Assembly (NCBI GenBank): GCA_037962975.1
Contig: CM075673.1
Location: forward strand, 119,431,001-119,495,000
Origin: Clitoria ternatea
Lineage: Eukaryota > Streptophyta > Magnoliopsida > Fabales > Fabaceae
DNA length: 64,000 nt
Reading direction: 5' to 3'
Shown here piece after piece: positions 12,201 through 23,570 of this stretch. Made by a program: the position numbers and the translations under genes. Numbering within the stretch: the stretch's first letter is position 1; each line of letters starts with the position of its first letter. The notes beneath the pieces are model-generated. The model saw only the letters and a program-made list of their open reading frames with translations. It did no database searches and was not told the DNA's origin.

Positions 12201-13915
12201 AAAAAAAATTCATGAGATATTACTCTGACTCTCATAGTTCACATCACATCAATCATTCAGTCAAAAGTTATTTGTAGCTAGTAGGCACACACCTTGTGCC
12301 TCACCTGACTGGGTCCATTATAGGAACCGTTAAGCAGGCACAGCGAACTTGGTGAACTTCAGCAAGAGACCCAATGTGACTACAGTACAGTGTTCCCTAA
12401 AAGGCATTATTCCTGAATTGCAGTAGAGTGCTCTGTGCTCCCTCCCAATACACCCATCTCAATTTACAACACATTGTTAAATTACATATCAAATCTCTGT
12501 CCATCAACTCACTCAGTCACTTGGAGCTTGATCTACCAAGAAATTACCATTTGACAAGACTGAAATCACCACCACACAAACATCGAAAAGTATATAGGGC
12601 TATTGAATCCTGATATGACTATATATATAGGTGGAGGGGTGGGGTAGTGGAAGATAACATACAGTACGATTCAGCAGTTAAATTTTCCAATTCAAACAAA
12701 GGCCAGCAAAATTAAATCTATAGATTGCTTGATCTTAGTAGATGCTCATATGCACAACTTAGTTGCCATTTATTTGCTGTATAAATTTCAAGCTGTTTAG
12801 TAGATATGCTCAGATGTATATAACCAAAACACTAGGGAATTCAAACGTAACCGCATGTTAACACACACTAGTCACCCTACTTGCCTGGTTCAGGAAGCAG
12901 ATGCAGAAATCTAAAATAAAAAAATAATATTCGAGTACTGTGAACAATGCATACCTCACCAGCAGCCACAGAAATGACATGCGGAGTAAAGCCTTGTCCT
13001 GCATTGCCTGCATCACCCCATTGGCAGCAGAAACATCATATTACAATTCTGGCCACTATCATCATGCAATCGATACCTTTTTTTTGTTAGTCAATAAGAT
13101 GGTGTAGAAAGCATAAACTTACGCTAAAAGATACAAATGAGTATCATCATTAGATAGTTTCTATAAAGAAACAGTTTCAGACCTTTATGAAATGCTATAC
13201 TTGCACCCTCACTTTGTTTTTTAATATAAAAATGCTCCTCATTTTCACACCATTATTGGGATGAAACAGGGCCACATGCTTATCACAACCTAGAAACTAA
13301 ACAACATGAATTTCACACACAGGAGATCAAACAATAGGCACAATTTGATTATGCAAACAAGAATGAAAAAGCTTTGAAGCACATAAATTCGATATCACGG
13401 TTAAAAAAACACACGTCACCAACTCATACTGAAGCTTTCCTTCCCCAATTCGAAGCTAAAAAGAGGAACTTAATTAATTTGAAATTAATGAGTCAAAAAT
13501 AGAAGTTAATTAGTTTCGAAGTTAGAGAGAAGGGGTAAAGCAAACCTAGAGAGAAGGAATGGGATTTTTTGGAAGAGTAAGAAGAAGGGAAAGGAGGAGA
13601 GTGGGGTTTGTTGTCCCTAGGGCTGGCGCCAGAAAACGACGTCGTAGAGGCTTTCTTAGCAGCCAGGGCTTGTTCTGGTGTCCCGTACTTCCTCGGCCTC
13701 CCTCGCTTCCTCTTCGCCGGTTCAAGCTGCGACGAAACCGCCGAGGCCACCGAGTGAGGGTACAGTATGTGGGACCCATCGGCGTTGGACAAGAGACCGT
13801 TGGTCGGAGACGCGGTGGCGGCGGTGGCGGTGGTGGTCTGGTGGTGCTGGTGGTGTTGTTGGTGTTGTTGATGTTGGTGGAAGAAGGAGGTGAATTGGTT
13901 GTCGTTAGGTTCCAT
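9257..13915 (-). CDS. AHL: AT-hook motif nuclear-localized (AHL) protein, 354 aa, 6 exons
   Basis: AHL proteins bind AT-rich DNA through an AT-hook and multimerise through a PPC/DUF296 domain, acting in the nucleus as transcription and chromatin regulators. Exons (minus, 5' to 3'): 13915-13546, 13007-12955, 12051-11920, 11400-11248, 9697-9406, 9321-9257. All junctions are GT-AG and in phase (1,065 nt). The start is the first ATG, opening MEPNDNQF. Residues 12-26 are His/Gln-rich. The AT-hook KRKRGRPRKYG is at 68-78; RGRPRKY is the type-II form. The PPC domain runs from GQGFTPHVISVAAGE (about 127) through GRFEIISLTGSYV (186-198) to VIVGTFFIDNKKD (about 249). The C-terminus ends YEQIPD. Intron 4 (1,550 bp) holds a TRIM and a local duplication. 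Which numbered AHL it matches cannot be told here. Confidence 0.95.
9951..10433 (+). mobile_element. TRIM (miniature LTR retrotransposon) in AHL intron 4
   Basis: Two ~200-bp direct repeats (about 9951-10162 and 10238-10433) share ATTAATAGTAT, ATCCTCAT, GGGATGA, GCAACCCTCAA and TCATTTTCTAATA-like blocks. Between them the sequence begins TGGTGTCAGAGCC at 10163, one mismatch from the usual initiator-Met tRNA primer site (TGGTATCAGAGCC), and ends with a G-rich polypurine tract just before 10238. LTR–PBS–PPT–LTR with no coding capacity fits a TRIM, and the sequence resembles the abundant legume family with AGTCCCACAT near the LTR start. The outer ends are approximate, since LTR divergence hides the target duplication. 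Confidence 0.65.
10575..10760. repeat. ~95-bp tandem duplication with poly-T, in AHL intron 4
   Basis: A unit containing ACAACTTAGACAATG, a run of 12-15 T, GAAAAGG, AAAATGTACAAACTGATCAA is present twice, starting near 10583 and 10678. Copies differ by few bases. Non-coding; a local duplication. Confidence 0.7.
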
Positions 13916-15796
13916 CTTTAGGACACAAAAAGATGTGTGTTTGTGTGTGCTGCCAGGGCTCGCACTGCAAATTCTTTTTTACATTTTTTTATTATTCTTA
14001 TTATTTAAATAATAAATTTCGCTATTTCCCAGCAATTTATCTATCAACCCTGTGATTTGGTCTGTTTTTTCTCTTTTCACACAACACACCTCACAAGTCA
14101 AAAAAATAAGAATATAAATAAATAAATAAAATGATGTGGGGGACGTGGATATTTATATGGGTGACAGGGAAGTGGTGAGTAGTGAGTAGTCACAGACAGT
14201 GACACTCACAAACAAATATGTATTTAGATAAGGGCTGGCCTTCCTAGTCACCCTACCCTACCCTACCTTGCACATTTTATCCTCATATTCTTAGTAATTT
14301 CTAAATGACAAATCTTCCTAATCACTTCCTCTTTTCTTATTTTTTTTTTTTAAAAATTACTCTATTAACTAGTACTACTTCCCAAATGCTCTCCTCCAGC
14401 AAATCATACACGTGTTAGTAATATTTAAATTTTGGACCAAACGTAATAAGTTAACCTCAACCAACTATTGTTCTTGTTCAAATATTATTAAGTGAGTAGA
14501 ATTCAATTCCAAATTCATTTGATGTTTGCATGCAATATTATTTTCGATTCAGTTATTGTCGTTCGCAGATGTAATAACATTGTGATGAATGTTTTGTGAC
14601 ATAAATTATCATAGCAATAACACGTATAAGTTCTGGTTTAGTTTCTGTGCGACATTTATTTTTAATATGACCTCTTATATGGTGCTTCTATTTAGCTTGG
14701 ATCCTTTAGATCCAAATATGCACCGTATGAAAAGGGGCTGGCTAAAGATTGAACATTAATCAGGGTTGAACGTGGACCAAGAAAAGTTGCAACCACTCTC
14801 CATATTTAATACCATGGCCATTTTATGACATGTCAACACTGTACTTTATGAATTACCCCGTTTACAATTTATTTATTTATTATTAGAACCCCGTTTAAAA
14901 TTTTTCCAATGCGGGGTTTCTAAAGTTTTGCAACGGTCATCCATCAAGACAAGACAAGATGTTGGCTTCATTAAACTGGTTGTTTTAATAGACATGTGTA
15001 AAAAGTTTTTTTATTTAGGTTTCCAGTATGAACAATGTAAAAACTTAATCTAAAATCAATATATTAAATCAGTCTATTATAACTGGTATAATTGAAATAA
15101 AGAACGTAATAAGTTGTTACCACACCATCCATTTTACAGGTTCACAGCAAAGAATCTTCACTCTTACTGGACTGTACAACTATGTTTTTAGTCGGCAAGA
15201 TAATAACAAGTGAGAATACTACGCTAACACTAATATGCATAATGTGACATTATGAGAGGAATCAATAAGGTCTCCATGGATAAACACTCAAAATTTGGAG
15301 ATGAAGGGTTAACAAGATAGTGTCATATCGGTATGGTTCCTATTACTTCATTTGAAGATTAGAATAAGTTAGTTTTTGATTCGCCAACCAAACAAAATTG
15401 GAGGATACCTAGAATGATATATAATATCAATACTGACTATTGTATATTGTTGTTAGTTAAACTTCATTTGCATAAGAATAACAACTTACCAAACAAGTAC
15501 TTACATCTCCGTCGCATTGGATAGGCATATCAATATGGAATACAAGTACGACATCGGATACTTTACCATTTTGAAAATACGTGGCCTTCATAGTTGATAA
15601 GAAATCAACACTGTTTGACAAATAAAAATCACAGCTCGGATAAGGAGAAGAGATGAACCCGGGGTGGTGAGGGGTATGATGATTACAAGTTACAACAGAA
15701 TCCACCACAGACAACGAATAAGATAAAGCAAAATATAACCAAAATCAAACAGTAGTCTATGAACCCCCAAGAATTGCAAGTTTAGAAGCAGAAGCT
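13916..15796. other. Intergenic spacer between MYCBP and AHL (AHL promoter side)
   Basis: About 1.9 kb separating the MYCBP stop codon from the AHL start. The part nearest AHL should carry its 5' UTR and promoter; the part near 15.5-15.8 kb probably contains MYCBP 3' UTR. It includes a short CCCTA run near 14251-14266 and A- and T-rich tracts. No other gene is supported. Confidence 0.5.
14149..14158 (-). promoter_or_regulatory. Candidate AHL TATA box
   Basis: On the minus strand the sequence CCATATAAATAT lies about 235 bp upstream of the AHL ATG, with a CACGTCC (G-box-core-like) word just downstream at about 14142-14148. Position and sequence fit a plant TATA box. There is no transcript evidence here. 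Confidence 0.35.
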
Positions 15797-17196
15797 TTAG
15801 AGCCCATCTTTAGGAGATTCAGCGTCAGTTGTTTCCTTTGTTGATGCCATAGCTAAGGCATGTGAGCTTTTCATTTCTTCCAACTGGGAACCAGCATAGA
15901 ACATAATAAATAAACCCTTAGATCAGTCAAGCAGAAAAATAACAGCAACTAACTTGAGAGAATCAATGGAACATTTGAATAGCAGATATCAGAGGAGGCC
16001 AAAATTACCGAATCACTGATTAGAAGTTTAGCATTTTTTTCCTGGTCTATAAACTAATCCTCAAACCAATAGTGGTCGAGAGGTAGATAGAACTCTCCCT
16101 AGACTGGTGATTCCAGGATTGCTTGAAGTCCATTATGAGTAGAAAGTTGAAATATTCAAGAACAATAAATCTAATGACATTTTGGAAAATTGCAGTGGTA
16201 TGTAAGGGTAAGCACAATAATTAACCTATCATCACATTTCTACAACCCTGAGAAAATTAAAAAAATAAAAATGCTATGACTATTTTGGCGAGTCATGTAA
16301 CTATAAATAAGGAGAGGAAGGATAAGATGCAAGTGTATGAGAGGAAATGCTAATCTTGACCATAGAATCAAACTTGATCATTTATGGATGATTTGTATGA
16401 CATATAATTCTTTCGCTAGATATGCCACATGCCAGTCCCCAATCTACTTCCATTATATGCAGATTCATAGGTAATTTTCAATCCCCATTTCCCCCACATC
16501 CTTGTTTCCTACATAGCTGAATTCCCGAACCCCACAAGAAATTAGTCCATCACAACCAACATTTCAAGTCCATATTCTTGCTGATAATCAAGGATCCCAC
16601 TTTTATCACGAGCTTTATATGCAGTAAATATATTTAGATGATATCAAGCAAACAAAACAAAAGAAAGAAAAGAAAAAAAAAGAAACAAGGAAAAGGACCT
16701 CTTTGGAGGTTTTGTGGTGCGTGGCTAAGAGGTCATTGTATTTGATTTGTAGATCGGAGAATTCAGCTTGCAATTTTTCGTATTCGGAGATGGAAGGGCA
16801 GCTTAGTTTCTGTTGAATGAACCTGCAATGCGTCACTCAGAGATGATAAAATGAATAATCGGAATTGGAAACGAAAACGTCAAGTGTGAAATAAACAGAC
16901 TCGAGTGCGGAAGAAGGCTTGTCGTTTTGCTCGTACAAAGCAACGAGAACTGCGAAGAAAAGAAGAGTTGATTAATAGAAGACGAAGAAGAACAAGTCTG
17001 ATAATGGAATGGGGAAACCTTAAACCTTTGGTGAGAGCGTCAACAGCTCCACTTGATTCCAGGTATTTTCTAAAAGCTTCCTTCTTCGCTTCTTTTTCCT
17101 GTTATTATCATTCAAAACCACATTGAGAGAGAGACAGAGAGAGTACTAATAGATTTAGAATTAAAAGTGTCTGTGAACCTCTTTGTATCGCATCAT
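15797..17196 (-). CDS. MYCBP: c-Myc-binding protein (MYCBP/AMY-1) homologue, 116 aa, 5 exons
   Basis: Human MYCBP is a ~103-aa coiled-coil protein that binds the Myc N-terminus and kinase-anchoring proteins; the plant role is not established. Exons (minus): 17196-17179, 17098-17026, 16949-16901, 16822-16699, 15883-15797; 351 nt with all GT-AG sites in phase. Exon 1 is only 18 nt (MMRYKE). Family signatures follow: FRKYLESSGAVDALTKVLVA (residues 15-34), YEQNDKPSSALEFIQQKL, then a coiled-coil stretch SEYEKLQAEFSDLQIKYNDL and an acidic C-terminus ending SPKDGL. The ATG was chosen because MMRYKE splices in phase 0 onto EKEAKKEAF; two adjacent ATGs occur and the upstream one is used. The exon joins are inferred, but homology supports each one. 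Confidence 0.9.
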
Positions 17197-17284
17197 CGTC
17201 TGTTGTTATTCTTTGCTTTGCCTCTCCCAGATGAGATGAGATCTGCCAGTGCTACTACTACTCGCAACTCGCAACCCAACAAAC

Positions 17285-17285
<1 letters not shown>

Positions 17286-17327
<42 letters not shown>

Positions 17328-17329
17328 GC
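17286..17329. repeat. (TTA)n microsatellite, ~14 units, upstream of MYCBP
   Basis: An uninterrupted trinucleotide run begins about 90 bp upstream of the MYCBP start codon, in the likely 5' UTR or core promoter on the minus strand. It creates a false low-complexity Asn/Leu open frame that should not be called a gene. Confidence 0.95.
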
Positions 17330-17489
17330 TGCTTCTTATTTTATGTTTTAGTGGCCGAGAATTTGTATAGTGGGTCGGCATGCAGATTCAGGGAAGGAAA
17401 GTAGATGAGTTGAGTAACACAAAATTTAAGCAATGTCTTACCAACGACGGGAAGGTGTTGGATTTTAGGCCGAACTCCTCCTTCCTCAT

Positions 17490-18470
17490 TCACTGGTTGA
17501 TCATGAGGTTGTTTGGTTGGTAGGGTTTTGCTCTGTTTCCCTCCGTTCTGTGGCGTTCAACGTTCCCCTTCCCCGTCTGCGCGAACGGAACCCTATTTGG
17601 CTGCGAGGTAGACCTCTGTTCCGTCGAGGCGAACGGCAATGCGCTCCGTTGGGCAGAAGGAGTCACGGCTAGCTTCCATTCAACGTCGTTGGGAGAAAGT
17701 CGACAATACCCCTCCCAACGGTCATAAGACGTGACCCACGACCCTCTTCTAGAGATCTGAAGCAATAACGATGAAAGGCGTTGAAAGACCCCATTGTCAT
17801 CCTCGGATCTGAAGTTGCGACGACCAGCCGCCGATCTGAAGGACACAAACCACACCATCTCGTCCTCTAAGGTAAAAGAACCCTGATCCCTTTTATTTTT
17901 CTCCTCTCTTTTTTTTCTGTTGTGAAATATTGTGTATTGGGGGTGGAATCGAGACTGTGGGATTCGGTTGGGTGAGGGCTGTTTGGGGTTGGGAGGTTGG
18001 CCGTGGGTGGGTGCTGTTTGGGGTGAGGTTGGTTTCGGGTTAGGGTCACGTTATGGCAAGGGGGGTCTATTGGGGGCTGGGCTCGGGTTTTGGGTGATGG
18101 TTTGTTGGGTGGTGGGTTGGGGTCGTTGGCCGTGGGGGGTGGGGTGGGGTTGGTTTCGGGTTGGGGGAAAGGGGTCTATTGGGGGCTAGGCTCGGGTTCT
18201 GGGTGATGGGTTGTTGGGTGGTGGGTTGAGGTCATTGGCCGTGGGGGGGTGGTTGTTTGTGGACAGTTTGGGTTGGGGCGGGGTCGAGCCTGGGGTTGGG
18301 TTTTGGTTCGGCCTTGGTGGATGGTGGTGGTTGCAGGTGGTGGCTGCTGCTAATGGACGGTGGTGATGATGTGAAGCTGTTGTTGATTGGTGTGGTGCAA
18401 GGGTGTGGTGCTCTTGCAGGGTGTATAATAGCATTTCCTGTTTTTTATTTTGAGTATTTTTTCATGTAAT
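17490..18470. other. GC-rich then strongly G-rich (+) block with ~111-bp imperfect duplication
   Basis: Sequence 17520-17870 is GC-richer than its surroundings and non-coding on inspection. 17930-18300 has an extreme strand bias: the plus strand is mostly G and T with GGGG runs. GGGGTCTATTGGGGGCT followed by GGGTGATGG occurs near 18061 and again near 18172, so the block contains an imperfect duplication of ~111 bp. It lies between the MYCBP promoter and the DNA-transposon remnant and could be the left part of that transposon, but I found no terminal repeat to prove it. Confidence 0.5.
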
Positions 18471-20243
18471 TTTTGTATTCTGGTGGTTTATATGTTGGTT
18501 ATATGTTGGTTATATGTTGGTTTAGGGTTGTTTAATGATGTAAAAATGTAAGGTTTTAAGGTTGCATGAAGTTGAAATAATAGTTGAAGGATTTTTAGAT
18601 TAGGGTTTTTAATTTAGTTTTGGTTTTGCAAACTTAATTGTTTATGCACAATTATAGTTTGGGGTTTAAAATAATATGCATAGAATAATTTAGTTGTTAC
18701 GCGTAATGAACGACGAATATTGAGCGGCTCGGGTAAGAAATTGTAAACATTGGCGTACAAACGATAATTTAAGTTACATTGCATAAATAACGATGAGTAA
18801 CGAGTGACGATTAATTTAGACCAAACTAATTTGTGATACGTGTTTGACAATATTTTTTTAAAAAATGACAACATTTACTATAATTTTTATTTTAACTTAA
18901 TATAGTTACAAAAGTAAATTAATGTTACTTTTATTTCCACTATGCAAAAACAATATAACAACAATTTTATTTGTTATTTATTTTTATAAAATGAGTATAC
19001 TATAAATGGTGGGATGTGAATAAGTAAACATTATAGGTTATATGACATTAATAAATGAGTTTTTAAGGTGTAAATATAAAAATAATATAACATCAATTTG
19101 TAAATATATATGTAACTTTTATACAAGATTTTAGGGTTAAAATTAATGTTTTAAGAGTTTAGGGGTAAGATATCATGTATTGATGGTTTTTGAAAATTTG
19201 GATATGAAGTTAATGTATTTAGGGTGGAGGGTTTACATGTTAAATAAAATAGTTAAGAATTAGGTATAAAATAGTTACGGGGATGCTAAAATAATATGAT
19301 AACCATTTAATTTGTTATTTTTTTATAAAATGAATTTTTATAAAATGAATATAGTATTAAATTTTATAAAGATGAATTTTGTAAATATGTATGCAACTTT
19401 TATTTTAATGGTTTAAGGTTAAAGTTTGGTAAGGGTTTATAATTGAAATAGATTAAAAGTTTAGGGGTAAAGTTTGTTAAGGGTTTAGGGATGAATTAAA
19501 TGAATTTAGGGTTTATGTTCGAAAATAAATTAAAGGAGGGTTAAAGTAAAATTGGTATGTGTTAATCAAATTAATTAGTTTAGTGGTAATAAAATAAAGT
19601 TGATTAAGAGTTTATAGATACAAGTAATTACTTTAGTATTTATGGTTAAAGTTTTGTTAAGGGTTTAAAATTTGAATTGATTAAGAGTTTAGGGATGAAT
19701 TAAATGAATTTAGGATTTAGGTTTGAAAATAAAGTAAAGAAGGGTTAAAGTAAACTTGTTAGGTGTTAGTCAAATTAATGAGTCTAGTGGTGATAAATTT
19801 AAGTTGATTAAGAGTTTAGGGTTAGATTTTGTTAAGTGTTTATGGATGAATTAAATGAATTTAGGGTTTATGTTTAAAAATAAGTTAATGGATAGTTAAA
19901 GTAAACTTGTTAGGTGTTAGTCAAATTAAGTTGATTAAGAATGTATGGTTAAAAGTAATTGGTTTAGGGTTAAGGGGTAAAGTTTGTTAAGGGTTTAAAA
20001 TCTAAATTGTTTAAGAGTTTAGGAGTTAGGGTTTGTTAAGGGTTTAAATTTAAAATTTCAAATTTTGTATGACAACATTTAATATTAATTATTATGCAAA
20101 AATAAGTTCACATTATTGCTTGTAACTTTTAGTTTATGGTTTAGGGTTAAATATAGTATCATGTTATTAAGTAATTTATTAAGTGTTTAAATGTTGGTAA
20201 ATATATTTCTTGTGCAATGTTGTGACAAACTGTACTGTGTAGT
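18471..20243. repeat. AT-rich DNA with degenerate long repeats (19440-20060)
   Basis: From about 19440 the phrase GATGAATTAAATGAATTTAGG recurs (near 19488, 19692, 19843), each time with GTTTAGGG, AAAGTAAACTTGTTAGGTG and AAGTTGATTAAGAGTTTA blocks, so the region is a degenerate tandem array with spacings of about 150-205 bp. TTTAGGG words are frequent but never in consecutive register. 18471-19440 is AT-rich with looser versions of the same words. No gene seen. It may be 5' non-coding sequence of the transposon whose ORF1 follows at 20244. Confidence 0.55.
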
Positions 20244-21367
20244 ATGTCAGCCCAGAACAAGGATAAGGGGAAGGCACCCATGTAGTCTATAAAGGCTTCT
20301 TGGGATCGTTATGCTGTAAAGGTTTTTGTTGATGATGCACTGGAACAGATTAGAAAGGGGGGTGCAAGGGTACCTCCCTCACAAAGAAGGGGTGAATCTT
20401 ACTTTAATGGGAAGTGTAACAGGCAGTACAGTAAGGATCAATTTAAAAACAAGTGGGATAACCTGTGTAAAGAATGGGTGACATGGTATAATTTGTTTAG
20501 ACACACAACAGGCTTAGGATGGGACAGTTAGAGACACACGTTTATAGCTGATGACGAATGGTGGGATGCAAAAGAGCGGGTAGGTTTTTTATCACTTATG
20601 TATTTTCATTAGTGTTATGTTGATATCTATCTAGGATGACGAAACTTATGATTTATCTGCAGGAAAACCCAGCTTATGGGAAGTACCGTTACGAGGGTTT
20701 GGCCCATGCCCATGAGCTAACGTAATTGTTTAAAGACAATGTGGCAATTGGTGAATATGCTTGGGCACCATCATCGGGCATTATACCCCCCTCTGTCTTC
20801 GGGCATGAATATATTCCTGAGTTTGATAAAGGTGTGCAAGATATACAGGATAGGAGTGTACCAGAAATATAGGATGGAAGCGTACCAGAGACTCAAGATA
20901 GGAGCGAGGATTCAAGTGACAGTGAGGATCCTACCATAGGTGTTGAGGGGGCTACTATTGGGGGCATAGGTAGTATAGGACTAGGTGGTATTGATATGAA
21001 CTAGGACTCCTGGTCAAATCCATCAGCCAGAAGTGGGGACAAAAGACAGAGGGCGGGAGGTAGAGGGAAATAGCCTAAAAAGAGCAGGAGGGATAGTGTC
21101 ACATTAATACAGGAATCAATGAATCAGGTGGCTCAGGATGTTAGTTCTCATACCTCTACAGTTGTGGCCAAAGCCAATCGGGGTGGCAGTTCTATTGAGA
21201 GGTGCCTTGATATTGTGCGCCAGCTGCTCGAGTTCTTTAATGACCAAGATGTCTTTTACAAGTACCTAACAGTTCTGAGAGATAAAGAAATTCGTGAGTG
21301 GTTTGTACGGTTGAAGACCCCATGGGAGCATACAACTTTTCTACGTGGTTTGCTCAAGGACATATAG
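20244..21367 (+). pseudogene. PIF/Harbinger-like ORF1 (Myb/SANT-like DNA-binding), broken
   Basis: Read with a short intron removed (GTAGGTTTTT… to …TATCTGCAG, about 20580-20663), the frame gives a plant Myb/SANT-like domain: ASWDRYAVKVFVDDALEQI, then YSKDQFKNKWDNLCKEWVTW, then a Ser/Asp/Gly-rich linker and a C-terminal LLEFFNDQDVFYKYLTVL segment ending at 21367. In PIF/Harbinger transposons the ORF1 product works with the DDE transposase. In-frame stops interrupt it at several places (for example right after KGKAPM, after GLGWDS and after AHELT), so it cannot make a full protein. The transposase remnant follows 320 bp downstream on the same strand. The call rests on domain resemblance and gene order. 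Confidence 0.65.
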
Positions 21368-23570
21368 TGTGTTATGGACATTTATAATGTGTTTAGGGAT
21401 TTGTATGCTTTAGTATGGACATTGTATTGTGGTTACGGTTTGTATGCTTTACTTATTCACTTGTGTATCTTTGGATATTCTATGGGGATGTATTGTTATA
21501 AACATTATCTTGTGTTGATTTTAGATGGTAATGCATTGTGTTTCCCCATAAATATTGAATGCTGCAAGCATCTCATGCTAAATTATACTTCTCAATATTG
21601 TTAATGTCTGTATTAATTTATTTAGGGTTAAAATGTGCATTGTTACTTATACTGTAATGTGTTTATCCCTTTTAGAGGTAAGCAACTATGTCATCATCTG
21701 ATGATGATAATGGATTAAACGATGATGAGGTGGGCAGCATTAACTTATCATTGGCAGGTTGTTCGACACATTTTTATGGGGAATGGGCCATGAAATATAT
21801 ATGTAAGGAACCATGTAGGACAAGTCAACTAACAGGGCATGCATGGGTACAAGAGCTGCTCAACGGAAATGGCACTAGATGTTACGAAATGCTTAGGATG
21901 AGTAAAGATGTCTTGTTATTATTGTGCAAGGAATTAACTAACCACGAGCTAACATCATCTAGAAATGTGGGCGTTCATGAAATGGTTGCCATGTTCTTGC
22001 ATATGATTGACACGAGGTCGGAAATAGAGTTATTCAAGAAATGTTCCAGTATTCAGGTGAAACAGTGAGTAGAAATTTTCACCGTGTCTTAGAAGCATGT
22101 TTGGCATTCTCAGTTGATATAATAAAGCCATCAGATCTAACCTTCCAACACGTACCCTAGAAATTTCATGAAGATAAGAGATATTGGCCATATTTCAAAG
22201 ATTGTATTGGAGCAATTGACGGAACGCATGTCCCATGTGTAGTGTTGTCAACTAATAATATCAGGTTCATTGGTAAAAGGTTTTACCTCACAAAATGTCA
22301 TGGCCGTGTGTGATTGGGACATGCGTTTCACATTTGTTTTGCCAGGTTAGGAAGGATCTACCCACGATGCACATGTATTTAAGGATGCACTTACAAACCC
22401 AACTTATAATTTCCCATACCCTCCCACAGGTTAGATGTAACATCCCAAAAATTTCATTCTCATGTATAATCATTTTGATTTAGACCATCAATGATATTAT
22501 CCATATTATCTCAACTTTCTACATAAATTTTGGTTGGGACAACATCTTCAATTTAACCTTTTACCATTGTAAATAATTTTAACTTTATACCTTAGGTAAA
22601 ATTTAACCAAATAACTTATTACCTATTTCCTTAGTTATTAATTTCTTTGCCTTTTCCATTTACTCCCATCAAATTACCACATACTTCACTCAAAATACAT
22701 CATCTTATACATATTTTAATTCCTAGTTAGAGTCCAAATTTGAAAATATAGTAAACTACAAAGTTGTTCCTCTTCTTCTTAGCTTTCCAACAAGACCAAA
22801 TTTATTAAAATCCATTAAGATTTGAGAGAGATATGCCCAAAATACTGAAACTGTTTCAGAATTGGTATTTTACTTCAATCATATCATCATGTACATATTT
22901 TAAATTCCTAGTTAGAGTCTGAATTTGAAAAAGTCGTCAACTACAAAGTTGTTCCTCTTTGTCTTATCTTTCCAACAAGACTAAATTCATTAAAATCCAT
23001 GAAGATATGAGAGAGATATACCCAAAATACCGAAATTATGTCAGAATGGATATTTACTTCAATCATACAAGCTACATTATGTAGGCTGCGGGAATGGTCA
23101 ACAATGCAACCCATTTTTCTCACCTAAAAACTCCATTATCACCATACATAATGCACCTAACATCCACTACAATCTCATTATGAAAAGCTAGTCTCTCACT
23201 TGTCATTTGCATAATTAAATCAACACTACATCTTATTCCCAAGTCTGAAATCTTATAACAAGCTAAGTTAGTAAAGACATATCTCTCATTTTCTTTTATT
23301 TTCTCCATCAAAGTCACTCTTAATCTGAAGTTAGGACAATAAGAGAACACTTTCAACTACTCTAGGATCCTCCATTAAGGTAAGAGGGGATAAGATTATG
23401 AATAAGTATGGAATGGGTAGAATTGTATACTATCCTAGGATTTCTAGATTTATTTTCGTAACTTGTTACTTAATTTCAAAGCTGAAAATGTGTGAATTTT
23501 GTAACATCCCAAAAATTTCAATCTCATGTGTAATTATTTTTAATCTAGGTCATTATTAATATTATCTAAT

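Noticed and set aside
13559..13921. Plus-strand 120-codon Gly/Arg/Val-rich frame over AHL exon 1
   Set aside because: Complement of the His/Gln- and Ala-rich AHL exon 1, which has family motifs and matching splice sites.
15457..15714. 85-codon minus-strand frame as a gene
   Set aside because: No family resemblance, and it lies just past the MYCBP stop, so it is more likely UTR or spacer.
17193..17381. Poly-Asn / poly-Leu open frames
   Set aside because: Produced by the (TTA)n microsatellite.
19140..20160. Interstitial telomere repeats (TTTAGGG)
   Set aside because: TTTAGGG words are frequent but never in consecutive 7-bp register; the region is a degenerate AT-rich array.
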